Notes: generated by a model from the letters alone, not told the origin. A stretch of 64,000 nucleotides of DNA from Pratylenchus scribneri (GCA_030063045.1 JAQSEB010000164.1:310001-374000), one strand, 5' to 3'; positions 49,375-61,815 are shown, counted from the stretch's first letter. Numbers and translations: made by a program.

Positions 49375-52300
49375 TCAGTCTATTCTTTTGTGATTATGTT
49401 GAACATAAACATCTATCAAACCATCCTTGATATGGGCACGTCCATAACAAATGCCCTGCATTGATCTGATCCGATTGGGAAAAATTAATTATTTCCATCT
49501 ATTTAAATAATGCAGCTTATTTTTATTCACTCCAGATGAGAATATATTTTGGAAATTTTAATAAATATAGGGAAATAACTTGAGAGAAAAGTTTTTGATT
49601 GTTTTAAATCATTTAATTAAAACAATTTTAATTCTCTTTTCTGTATATTTTTTTATTCATGTTTTCGTATTTAATTTTAATATTAAACATATAAACTATT
49701 TTTTCATAAGGCTAAATTTCCCTTACTTTTCTCTTTTATATTTGCAGGTATAATGATGGATTCTTTGACGGAAATAGACAAAGCCATCATGTCTAATTGG
49801 TTTTCCCTGTTCTGCTTGTAATTTGTTTTCATCTGAAAGTTCGTCCCATCCATTTGGCCGAACATATTCCTTCATTGGGACAAGACCACGTGTTTGGCGT
49901 CAGAAAAAAAGGATAAGGGAATAAATTTTAAAATTAAAAAATACTGTCTAATTTTTTTTCTGAAAATCTGACAGTCCCTATATATATAGATGAATTAAAA
50001 AATCTATCAATTTTTTCTGAAATGAAATATTTTAGAATAATTTTGACTATATATTTTAATGCCAAGTTGGTACTGAACCGAAATCAATGAGTATTATCAA
50101 AATTTTTAATCAGAGCTAGATATTTGTAATGCTTAGGACAAACGTAAAGAAGTGTGGTCCCGCCGGGTTTTAATTTTAAAAATAAGAGAAACAAATTTCT
50201 AAGGGTAATCTGGGGCGTAGAACATGATTCTGAGCTCTGATTTTTGATATCTTGTCATCTTGGTAAGATATTGCCAACTTTTTCCAAGAAAATGCATAGG
50301 GGGGACCAAGGGCATTTTTGGTGAAAAATTTTTTAGAGCCAATATATAGCTCATTCGTAGCGGCATGATGAGTGGAATCCAATGGTACCAATTTCAGATG
50401 GAAACAATTTGATATTTCAAAGTTGTGACCGAAAAAATTTTTCATCTTTGTAAGGTTTTTGACTTATAACATTCCTATATTGCAATATTATCTAATAAAA
50501 ATGGTACCACTGGATTCCACTCGTCATGCCGCGTCGAATGAGCTATATATTGGCTCTAAAATTTTTTACCAAAAATGCCCTTGGTCCCCCTATGCTTTTT
50601 CTTGGTAAAAGTTGGCAATATCTTACCAAGATGACAAGATATCAAAAATCAGAGCTCAGAATCATGTTCTACGCCCCAGATTACCCATAGAAATTTGTTT
50701 CTCTTATTTTTAAAATTAAAACCCGGCGGGACCACACTTCTTTACGTTTGCCATGCTTAGTATATTGTTCACAGTGGTATTTACATAATCAATATATAAA
50801 ATAATGTTTGAATACCTGTCATGATTATGCCCGCTTGTGAAAATTATTCGATTGTTATTGTCTACGCCAGCCCTTGCCAAGCATGGCGGATTTTCCTTAC
50901 GCTCCTCACATTTCCATTCATCATAAGATTGTCTTTCATAAATAAAACCATCATTAAGCATATAATAACCACCGAATTCATGTTTCGCATATCCTATCTT
51001 TTCGTCAGTTTCTATGCAAAAATAATTTTAAAATTATTTTTAATTGCTAAAATTTATTTGATAATTTTAAAACACATATCTTAATTAAATATTCTTTATG
51101 CAAAAATTATATTTATTTATATTTTTTGATATTTTTAAAAATTTTGATAATACAAATTCTACATTTTGAAAAATATTTATTATAATAATAATTATTATTA
51201 ACGCATTTAGAATACCTGGTACTATTATTTTGCCTTTATGATTGTGTTGCTTGGTAACTTCAATATGGTCATTTTCGATAATCGCTCTTGCAAGGCACTT
51301 TGAGGAATTAATTTCTTCGCAATTAAGATAAATTCGGTTTTCATTTTCTTCTTTATATACATAAGCGAATCCATCCACATATACTCTTTTTATCTCTTTT
51401 AAATATTGCAAATTTTTCTGTGTAAGAGGATCTGTAAAATAAAATAATCTTTTCAGCCTTTATTAATTCCCTGAAAAATAATTTCTATTAAAAAAAATTA
51501 AATTTAAAAAATCGATTTAAACAAAAATTGTTCAAATCATTCAAAATTAATTTCATACTAAAATTATTTATCTTAGCAGATTTTCGGAATTAATAAATAT
51601 TGAAATATTCATTCACCATTACATTTTCTATGCTAGTCTAACTCTAGTCGTGCTAATCGAAAGATGTTTCATCAAATTATGCATAATATATAGTGTACCT
51701 TTAAAATGATCATATATTTGCAATCCTTTTAGTTTGTCTGAAAGTGAATGTGGTTTATGTTGTTTAATGACCATTATTTGATTATTATTGTACACTTCCA
51801 CTTCTCCTGTACATTTTGTTTCGGTATTCCATTCCTCACATATCCATAAAGGTGCTCTAGTTTTAGGTATAAAATTTTTTTTACTCAAATAAATATATTC
51901 ATCATGAACAAGAAAGTGTCCTCCATATTCATTTTTGATATATTTTGCTGCTGAAAAATAATAGAAATAAAAAAATTAAAAATTCCATTTGCAGTAAGTT
52001 ATTTGTTATTTTGTTTATTATTTTATTTAAATTTTTTATAATATTCTCTCTAGGAAAATATTTTTATTATATTATAAATTGAAATTCATTTTGAATTTTA
52101 ACTCATTGATTCATCCTGCACTTCTTCTGTCTCTCTGATTGAACCAAGAGTTTTCTTTGCTAGTCTGATGGATCCAGTTGTTTTTCTAATTGATTCTTGA
52201 ATTATTCCACTTTCCATTTTTTTCTTTTTTCTTATTGATTCAATTTGCAAATCATCCAAACGCCTAATTGAACCGCTAACTCCAGATCCCGTCGATGAAC

Positions 52301-55300
52301 TTGATTGTTTTTCTCCTCTCTCCATTTCTTTAATTGATTCAGTTCCTTCCATTTCTCTAATTGATTGAATTGCTTCCATCCCGCTGACTGATTGTTTTTT
52401 TATTTCAATTTAATTTGTTAAATTTTTAATTAATAAATTTATACTCTATTTTTAATAAATTTTTAAAGTCAATTTTCATAGTAATGAAATAGGAAAATAG
52501 GCAATTATTCACCCATTAAATTATTTTGTTTCATTATTTTGTAATGATTGTGTTGTATAGTAACTTCAATATGTGCATTTAATATAATCGTTCTTCCTAG
52601 TTAATTTATGTTGGGTTTATCTAATCGATTCTATGGAAGTTAATCAATCAACTTTTATATGAGAATCGATGATAGATTGGATTTCATTAATTGTTTCTAT
52701 GGATTTATCCTTTATTTGCCATAATTTCATTTGGCCTAATTGAAGTAGGCTTTTAAATTTTTTCATTCACATTATTTAGAGGTTGGCTTATTTTATTTAT
52801 GACTAATATTATTAGCTGGACCTTTTTTTAAATCAATAATATTTCTAATTGAAGTAGTTGGAGTGTGCATTCCAGAAGGATGAATTGAATCAATTTTGCC
52901 AGAAGTACGAATTGAATCAGTTTGAGTTGGTATGCCAGAAGGACGAATTGAATCAGTTTGAATGGGTATGTCAGAAGGACGAATTGAATCAGTTTGAATG
53001 GGTATGCCAGAAGGACGAATTGAATCAGTTTGAGTTGGTATGCCAGAAGGACGAATTGAATCAGTTTGAGTTGGTATGCCAGAAGGACGAATTGAATCAG
53101 TTTGAGTTGGTATGCCAGAAGGACGAATTGAATCAGTTTGAGTTGGTATGCCAGAAGGACGAATTGAATCAGTTTGAGTTGGTATGCCAGAAGGACGAAT
53201 TGAATCAGTTTGAATGGGTATGCCAGAAGGACGAATTGAATCAGTTTGAATGGGTATGCCAGAAGGACGAATTGAATCAGTTTGAATGGGTATGCCAGAA
53301 GGACGAATTGAATCAGTTTGAGTTGGTATGCCAGAAGGACGAATTGAATCAGTTTGAGTTGGTATGCCAGAAGGACGAATTGAATCAGTTTGAGTTGGTA
53401 TGCCAGAAGGACGAATTGAATCAGTTTGAATGGGTATGCCAGAAGGACGAATTGAATCAGTTTGAATGGGTATGCCAGAAGGACGAATTGAATCAGTTTG
53501 AGTTGGTATGCCAGAAGGACGAATTGAATCAGTTTGAATGGGTATGCCAGAAGGACGAATTGAATCAGTTTGAGTTGGTATGCCAGAAGGACGAATTGAA
53601 TCAGTTTGAATGGGTATGCCAGAAGGACGAATTGAATCAGTTTGAGTTGGTATGCCAGAAGGACGAATTGAATCAGTTTGAGTTGGTATGCCAGAAGGAC
53701 GAATTGAATCAGTTTGAGTTGGTATGCCAGAAGGACGAATTGAATCAGTTTGAATGGGTATGCCAGAAGGACGAATTGAATCAGTTTGAATGGGTATGCC
53801 AGAAGGACGAATTGAATCAGTTTGAATGGGTATGCCAGAAGGACGAATTGATTGAGAATTTAAAGATTTATCTTCCCGAATTGATTGGATCATATGTGTA
53901 GACGGTATTGAAACAATTGCTATTTCACTCGTTTGAAGTAAAGCAAATTCTTCAGGACTAAATTATTTAAATTTTATAATATTTTTAATGATTTGAAAGA
54001 TGAAAAAAATAAAATTCCATTTAAATAATTTTTCTAGAAAAAATATAAATTTCAAACATACAATCGATGCGCCAACAATTCTCGATATATCCTGAGTCGA
54101 GAATCTGGTATTATATTTTGAGTGAAGGTGAAATATGTGAAAATATCACTGCTCCTTATAATTTCTTCAGCATACATCAACAGAAATACTCCACAATCCC
54201 ATGCGTTCATTTGAGGTGGAATATCGTCTCTATTTGTCATTTCAACTTGATTCATATTTAAATGCACATTAAAATGGGCATATAAATTGACAAAAAAATC
54301 GTTCAAAGCTGCTTGGAATCCCCTATATTCTTTTGTATTTTGGCCCATATATAGTGAATCGCAAAATACAATTTTATTTATTTGCATATCCAAAACTGCC
54401 AATGCCCAATGATTTCTGTATATATGTGCTGGAATTAGCCAAAACCGAACCGATTGGATGTTGCCTTGCAAAATTTGCTGTTGCAGCCAATCGGGATTAA
54501 TCACTTTCGAATTCCAAAAGGTTGTTATAACATCGCTCGGCACAAATCTGGCATCGTCTCGATTTCGGGTTATCAATTCCAAATATGCATTGATCACAAA
54601 ATTTTCCAACCATCCATGTGGATTGGCTAATGCATCCATATCTTCAGGATTCAATGCAGTAAAGAATCGTTCACTGCCAACATTTATTCCTTGATGATTC
54701 CTTATCCGTGGCTGTACATTAGAGGGCATGGCAGGAATTTCTTGCAAGGATTCATCGTCACTGTCTTTTTCTATATTTATGTTATATATTAATAAAAAAA
54801 TAATTTTTGCGAATAATTTATTTCTGGCAAATGTTTTCGAATACTTTTACTATCAGCCTGGGAAGTTTTCCATTAAAAAGTTATATAATAAAATTGCGTT
54901 TCTTTTTTTTACAATTTATGTCTAACATATGAAATATAATTTTCTGATTCAAAATCTAAAAAATTTTAAACATTTCAGAATCCAGATCCAGATATAAGAA
55001 AATATTTTTAAAAATTATAAATAATTAGAAAAAATAATATCATATTAAAATTTTATTTAATTGTCTCTCTTAATAAAGACCCATGTTAAGATCATAAAAT
55101 TTTGAGATGGAATTGAAAATAAAAATTAATAGTTCAAATTATTTAAAATGATTCTAGTAGATTTGTTTCCAAATGATTTAAAATTAAAATATTTTTCATA
55201 TTCTACCTTACCCGTTTGTTGAATGCCTGCCATTCGTAATTTCATATTTTCATTAGTTTCTCCCTTTTTTATGATAGATTTTATTTCTTCCGTTCCTCTG

Positions 55301-58300
55301 ATTGATTGAGGTTGGGATTCTCCCATTCCTCTTATTGATTTAGTTTTTTCGATTCCTCTGATTGAATGTTTTTCTTTCATTCTTCCGATTAATTGATTTT
55401 CTTCCATTTCTCTTATTGATCTTAGACTTGATGTTTTTTCCATATCAATATCAGTAATTTTTCTAATAGAAGCAATCTTAATTGGTATCATGGAAGTACG
55501 AATTGGACCCGGATTTGACGGATTATCATTAGGATTTCGAATTGATTGGACTACTTCTGTAGGCCGAATTGAACCAGTTGATGGTTCCCTCGTTTGATTT
55601 AAGGCAAATTTCTCAGGACTAAATTTTTTAAATTTTATTATTAGTAACTTAAAATAAATTAAATAATAGTTGCGATAATTTAGCAAAAATATTAATTTAA
55701 ATAATTTCTCCCCAATTTTTTTTATTTTAAGCTTACAATCGATGTGCCATCAATTCCCGATATATCGCGATTCGACATTCTGATATTGTGTCTTGAGTGA
55801 AAGTAAAATTTTTGAAAATATCATTGCTTCTTATAATTTCTTCGGCATACATCAATAGGAAAACTCCACAATCCAATGTATTGGTTTGGCGTGGAATATC
55901 GTCTCGATTTATCCATTCAACTTGATTCATATTCAAATGCGCATCAAAATTGCAATATAAATTGGTGAAAAAATTGTTCAAGACTGTTTTGAATTTCAAA
56001 TATTTTTGCGTATTTTGGTCCATATATAATGAATCACAATAGACAATTTTATTTATAATCACATCCAAAATTGCCAATGCCCTATGATTTCTTTGAAAAT
56101 TTGCCGGAATTAACCAAAATCTAACTACTTGGATGTTGCCTTTTTCAATTTGATATTTCAGCCAATTAGACCTAATCACATTCGTTTTCCGAAAAGTTGT
56201 GATCACATCGCTCGGCACAAATCTCACATCATCTCGATCTCGGGTTAACAGTTGCAAATATGCATTGATCACTGAATTTCCCAACCATCCATGTGGTTGT
56301 GCTAATTCATTCATGTCAAGGGGCAACAATGCCGTTAATAATTCATCACCAACACTTAATTCCTGATTTTTTCTGATCCGTGGATGTACATGAGAGGGCA
56401 CGGCAGGAGTTTCTTGTACAGATTCATTGTCACTGTCCTCTTCCATTATTTCTGGCAAATGCTTTTTGGACATTTTTCTGATGCTTTCTCTAGCACCACG
56501 GGAAGTTTGAACTTTAAAAATATTTATCTTTTTTTTAAGGATCCTTTATAATTTAAAATTGCGTCCATATTTGGTAAAATACATTCATAGGTCTCAGGCG
56601 CAAAATTATAGAAATGATAAATCATTCGATAGAGCTCCGACGAATTCTATAAGAATGTACAAAAAAATCTGCTCGGAAACGACATTTGGCAAAACTAATA
56701 AGGTCGAATAGATTCATTAGTTTTTTAATATTCAAAATCATTAATAAGATTAAAAAAGCATTTCCACGCAAAAAATTGTTTTTTAAAGAATTATGTTTTT
56801 TTTGTGGTATAGAGATTTGGTAGTGAAAAATGTTTTTTGCATTGCATATAGTATTTTGGATACTCACTGTAGTTTCGTGGTTTGTTTGCAATGCAATCCG
56901 GGGCATGTTCGTGATTCAGAATTTTTTCACCATTTTTATCTATTAAACGTGTCATTGTCATTTTTCCATATATATCTCGACCTTTGCATTTTCGCGCACA
57001 TTTATAATATGCAACCCATCCTCCTTCATTTAAATTTTTCAATTCTTCAAAATGATATCGGTAACCACGATAAATAATTTCTGAATTTTGTTTAGAAAAA
57101 TTTTAAAATTATTTTTATATTTTTATTATAATAACAATAATAATTCTTTTTATCTATTAGAAATGGCTTCTAGTCATTTGGTCAACGCACATTTGGTCAA
57201 TTACTATTTGATCAGCTAACGGTATGGTAATCTAATATAAAAAATACAATTTAGTAAACTAGGTTAAAAATTACTATTTGGTCAAAAGCCTATAAAAAAG
57301 AAATTTGGTCAACAGATAGTTTCTTTTTTGTTTCTATGCTGTTTTACGTCTCAATTGCATCGTCTCGTGGGTTTCCGACCATTCTGAATCCAATTCTAGC
57401 ATCTATTTTTTAAAATTTTAAATCTACACATTTATTAACAGTCCAGCAGAAAATAAAAAGCTAGGACCCAGGAGATCGCTTCCTATGTTAAAACTCTTTA
57501 TTGGACCTAAAAGGTTTTAGAGGTTTTCGATCATGGAGAATCCATATTTGATGTCGGTTCTCCATTTTTAATTAAATTATTTTTATTGATAATTATTAAA
57601 AATTTATTTTTATACTCAGTGTATATAGTTCAAATAAAAGGAAAATAGAGCCATCAAAAACATAATATTCCCATGTGCGTCCGTGGTCGATTCCACAATA
57701 GACAAAGCTATGCAATTATGGGCGATTCCACAATTCTGCAATTATAGGCGTTTTCGGATATATTAAATCATAAACCGGTTTTAAACCCTACAAACTTATA
57801 CCATTTTGTAGATCTCATCGAGACGCATCGAATGTTATATAATTTGATATGGTTTGGTCCCAAATAAAAGAGTTAAAACCGAAAACTTGAAAATGATTTA
57901 ATACCATTTAATTTTGACCAAACCATAATAAATTAAATACCAATCGATGTGTCTCGACGAGATATACAAAATGGAATAATGTTTGTAGGGTCTAAAACCG
58001 GTTTATGATTTATTATAATCGAAAACGCTTAAAATTGCAGAATTGTGGAATCGCCCATAATTGTGGAATTTACCTAGCACCACCCATGTGCATAAAATTC
58101 AAATAGGAGGAAAATTGAGCCACAAAATTATTATACATATGTGTATTTAAATTAATGATCTTCTATATTTTTAATATATGGCTATGGTTTAAAAAGGATT
58201 ACATGCATTTCATGTATTTCCTTCTTCAAATGGTACATGTTTTACAATTTTGTGGTATATTGGACTTAATTTAATCACTAAAGTTTATATACACATCAGG

Positions 58301-61300
58301 GATGGGTTCGATGTTTCGATTTTTTCTTTTCGATGTCGATTTTCGGTCATTTTTGGCATCGAAATTTCGTTTTTCGGTTTCAAAAATTTTTTGACCCATA
58401 GAAATTTCGTTTTTCGGTTTCGAAAAATTTTTTGACCCATCGAAATTTCCTTTTTTCGGTTTCGAAACATTTTTTGACTTCCGAAATTTCGATTTTTTAT
58501 TTTGGGCCATCGAACCCATCCCTGATACACATGCGTATATTGAATAGATTGATTTTGATAGAATAAACACCTTCCTTTCTTATTTCTTTCAGCTCATGAT
58601 ATACTCATTATATATGTTACGGGCAAAAGTGGAAATCGGGCAAACTGGTTTTGCCCGGGCAAAACTAGTTTTGACCGAAAATCGGTCAAAACTGGTTATG
58701 CCCGGTCAAAACTGGTTATGCCCGGGCAAAACTGGTTATGCCCGGGCAAAACTGGATTAAGCGATTAGGTCGGATTAAGCCCCGAAATGGAATGGAAATG
58801 GCCCGGAAGGCAAATGGAAGATCGGGGAAGTGTAACAGATGCCTGGAGTGTGGGCGGGATATAGCCGGATATAGAGGGAATAAAGTGGATATAGGGGGAT
58901 TAGGCCGGAATAAGCCCCGAAATGGAATGGAAATGGCCCGGAAGGCAAATGGAAGGTCGGGGACGTGCCTGTGAGTGCTCGGGATTAAGCCGGATATAGG
59001 GAGATTAAGGTGGATATAAGGTGGATATAAGGGGGATTAAGGTGGATATAAGGGGATTAAGGTGGATTAAGCCCTGAGATGGGCGCGAGTTCTGGTTTGG
59101 CTGTTTTGATTCCGGCTTCGCGAGATTCCTATGCTACGAACCCCTAACCCTAGTCCCTAACTATACTTATTCCGGCTTAATCCCCCCTATATCCGGCTTA
59201 ATCCCGAGCACTCTCCAGACATCTGTTACACTTCCCCGATCTTCCAGGGGCTTTCCGGGCCACTTACCAATCATTTCGGAGCTTAATCCACCTTAATCCC
59301 CCCTCCCCTATATCCACCTTAATCCCCTTATATCCGGCTTAATCCCGAGCACACACAGGCACTTCCCCGACCTTCCATTTGCCTTCCGGGCCATTTCCAT
59401 TCCATTTCGGGGCTTATTCCGGCCTAATCGCTTAATCCAGTTTTGCCCGGGCATAACCAGTTTTGACCGGGCATAACCAGTTTTGACCGGGCATAACCAG
59501 TTTTGCCCGGGCATAACCAGTTTTGACCGGGCATAACCAGTTTTGACCGATTTTCGGTCAAAACCACTTTTGCCCGTAACATATACACATATGTATAAAT
59601 AACTGTGAAACAAGGTACTAAAATATGGGGACGAAAATATTTCCCATCGTTAAAATTTCGACAATCTGAAGCCATAATCGGATTCAGGATGGTCCGAAAT
59701 CCTCGAATGTACCTAATTGGCACTTATTTCAATTAAAAACAATATTTTTATTCTGTTGACAAAATGTCAATTTTTACCCCAGTTGACCAAACTGTATTTT
59801 AAACATTAGTTGACCAAATGTCGCGTAGAACAAATGACATGTAGCCATTAGAATATTTTATTTTTATTTAAATCTACTCAAATAATATATTTCACAAGTA
59901 ATTGAGATAAAAGATTGAATGAATAAAATATAGATCTATTAGTTTACTTATTGAAAAATTACAGTGAAAATTATGGAATTAAACATTAAATAAAAAGTGT
60001 TAATTGTAACGATAAATCTTATAGTGCAATTTTAAAAAATCGACACATTATCAAAATAAGGGAAATTTTTAAATTTATTCCAAAGTAAATTATCAAATGA
60101 TCATTATTGATTGACCATTATAATATATCGATTTTGACTTAAAATTAAAAAATTTATATAAAATATTAATTTAATTTAAATTTAAAAGAATATTCTCAAT
60201 TTTAAAAGAATATTCACTAAATAAAATTTTAAAAAAAACATACGCTCTTTTTTGGGGGGCGGTGTGCGGATTGAGCCGAAATTTTCAGCTGGAATTTTTT
60301 TTATCAAAATGAATAAAAACATATTTATATCTTACTCAATTCCTTTGAATTAACAAGAATTAAAGTTTAATTTAGGTATTCCCATATCATGTTCGGGTTT
60401 AGCTTGAGGAAATGAAATAATTTTGTGAACTAATATTTCATTTAATTTTTGAACCGAATTTATAACAAATTTGTCATTCGAAAAACCAAAAAATTTATTG
60501 ACTTTTACTCAATATTATGTAAAAATCATTAAATCGAATTTATAGCCAAAATTTAGTCAAATTTGAATCAATTATTTATTCAAAATTAGCAATATTGATT
60601 TCAGATAATTTTTACAAATTTATCTAAATTTAACCAATAACTGAAGATTTACTTAAATTTAAAAAAAAATATCGAATTTATTGAGCAAATTTAACTATAA
60701 ATCTAGAATTTCTAGGGATGTGGCAAGTGAAAAATTTTAATAATTTTAAATTTTTTCGTATTGTATTATTATCAATAGGATATAAAACATTGATATCATT
60801 TGCCATTTCCTCTATAAAATGATGATACTTTTGTTCGCATTATTTTATTTTTTTGTTTTCTTCCTCGCATTTTATAATAAAATTAGTGTCTCTAATCCCT
60901 TTCATAACAATTATTGTTGTAATCTAATTTAGTTATTTGCTAATAATGAGTCTGCTTGCCCAAAAATTATAAAGTTTATTGATCCAATTTTTAGTTTTTA
61001 TTATTTATTATTCGGAAGAACCATCTAATTTATTATTCTAGCATGTTTGATTGAAATGAATTCAAAATTAATATTTTCTTTTGTATTTTGTTAAAAATAT
61101 TTTTACCAATTAGCCGCCGGCTGCCTGCCGTATCCAATTCCATATCAACAGGACCAAAATGTGACTGTTCCGATGCTTCTCTGGCACTTATCCATTTAAT
61201 ACTTTTTTCTTGTTCTTCCTGCCATTTCCTGGAATTTCTTTCAGATTGGAAACTTTGCAGATCCGAGTCGACCTAATTTTGTATTTTTTTTAAATTTTAT

Positions 61301-61815
61301 TCAACGCATACCGGCATATTTAAGGCGAGAATTTCATTGCGTTCTTGCTCTGGCATTTCTTGCAACCTACGATAGAATTCCTCTACAGTGTTGGCACTGG
61401 GAATGGGCATATTTACAGAACGAGATTGAGATGGATTAAGAATTTTATTCCGTTCTTTCTCTGGCAATTCTTGCATCCGCCGGTAGAATTCCTCCACAGT
61501 GCTAGCACTTGGAATGGGGGCGTTAACAGATGAACCACTTTGTTGTGGGTTTTGTCTTGCCTCCGGATTTTGTCTCTCCCTAGACAATTCTTGCATAAAT
61601 TTGTTATATGCTTCATCAGTGGAATCAGAAGCACCACTTGGTTGCGGGTTTACGGATGAACCACTTGGTTGAGGATTTGGGTTTTGCCTCTCCCTAGACA
61701 ATTTTTGCATATATTTGTTATATACTTCGTCCGTGTTATCCGAAGCATTGATTGTCTTTGCATAATAGATGCAGATTATAAGAAGGAAAATATTGAAAAT
61801 TTTATTATTTTTCAT
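49375..61815 (-). CDS. Predicted giant secreted mosaic: FLYWCH, Ulp1, SIR, Ulp1, SIR array, four FLYWCH
   Basis: Thirteen exons join in one frame (5121 nt, 1706 residues): 61815-61312, 61272-61107, 57080-56868, 56511-55737, 55618-55212, 54770-54062, 53957-52822, 52387-52103, 51950-51699, 51431-51216, 51011-50816, 49897-49727, 49465-49375. Order: signal peptide (ICIYYAKTINAS, like the 17.9 kb gene); four repeats of about 37 residues around EEFYRRMQELPEKER; FLYWCH (ending HEH); Ulp1 copy 1 (NHRALAIL, YCDSL, LDCGVF: triad kept, Trp after His lost); SIR; Ulp1 copy 2 (NHWALAVL, FCDSL, AWDCGVF: all kept); a 26-unit SIR array; SIR; four more FLYWCH modules (one with HKPH instead of HNH). Weak points are a 4-kb intron filled with nested transposons, a GTCCAG donor (52821), a GTTAAA donor (52102) and a CG acceptor (49898). 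It could also be two or three neighbouring genes: the module calls are firm, the single-gene model is inference. Confidence 0.6.
50137..50752. mobile_element. Foldback element with about 280-bp arms and 8-bp target duplication
   Basis: Left GACAAACGTAAAGAAGTGTG and right CACACTTCTTTACGTTTGCC are inverted ends; arms stay nearly identical for about 280 bp. ATGCTTAG flanks both sides (50129-50136, 50753-50760). The 8-bp duplication suggests hAT or MULE mobilisation. It sits in an intron between FLYWCH exons; the similar arms suggest a recent insertion. Confidence 0.85.
52909..53844 (-). repeat. 36-bp coding tandem array, 26 units
   Basis: Twenty-six head-to-tail 36-bp units encode SIRPSGIP(I/T)QTD on the minus strand. 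Only two unit types occur (Ile or Thr at position 9), plus one Gly-to-Asp change. It is part of the exon 53957-52822. Confidence 0.95.
57692..58083. mobile_element. Inverted-repeat MITE, family 1, second copy
   Basis: Arms with TTATACCATTTTGTAGATCT and GGCGTTTTCGGATATA pair with their complements on the right; order and spacing match 1004-1390. Ends are approximate. Confidence 0.65.
58297..58524. mobile_element. 228-bp hAT-type MITE
   Basis: Ends CAGGGATGGGTTCGATG and CATCGAACCCATCCCTG; perfect 8-bp target duplication ATACACAT on both sides. The interior repeats GAAATTTCGTTTTTCGGTTT. Nested in the 2.7-kb element. Confidence 0.9.
58615..59581. mobile_element. TGTTRCGG foldback element, 967 bp
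   Basis: Ends TGTTACGGGCAAAAGTGG and CCACTTTTGCCCGTAACA, flanked by TATA on both sides. Both arms contain repeated GGTTATGCCCGGGCAAAACT units, then a second inner inverted repeat rich in GGATTAAG and ATGGAATGGAAATGGCCCGG. Frames across it are not genes. Confidence 0.8.
59850..61032. other. AT-rich stretch, no gene seen
   Basis: Lies in the proposed 4-kb intron of the mosaic gene. If the second exon is not spliced at 61107, its frame stays open to a TAA at 61033. Nothing else is recognisable. Confidence 0.4.

Larger units (their letters stand above)
57162..59849. mobile_element. 2.7-kb element with TTGGTCAA-rich ends, filled by nested elements
   Basis: Left AATGGCTTCTAGTCATTTGG ... ACATTTGGTCAA pairs with right TTGACCAAATGT ... 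CAAATGACATGTAGCCATT. Inside lie a family 1 MITE, a hAT-type MITE and a TGTTRCGG foldback. AGA flanks both ends, which may be a 3-bp duplication. No transposase was recognised. Confidence 0.6.

Noticed and set aside
52500..52600. Further FLYWCH module
   Set aside because: Only a worn end (a His-x-His with some flanking residues) is visible, without the Cys pair or splice sites.
52909..53844. CRISPR-like regular repeat
   Set aside because: Units are directly adjacent without spacers and are translated in frame within an exon of a eukaryotic gene.
52858..53901. 347-codon plus-strand ORF across the 36-bp array
   Set aside because: It is the antisense of the SIRPSGIP repeats, open only because the unit length is a multiple of 3; no acceptor, start context or family similarity.
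58738..59613. ORFs over GGATTAAG and CCCGGGCAAAAC repeats
   Set aside because: They fall entirely within a foldback element and mirror its repeats; no domain or exon signals.
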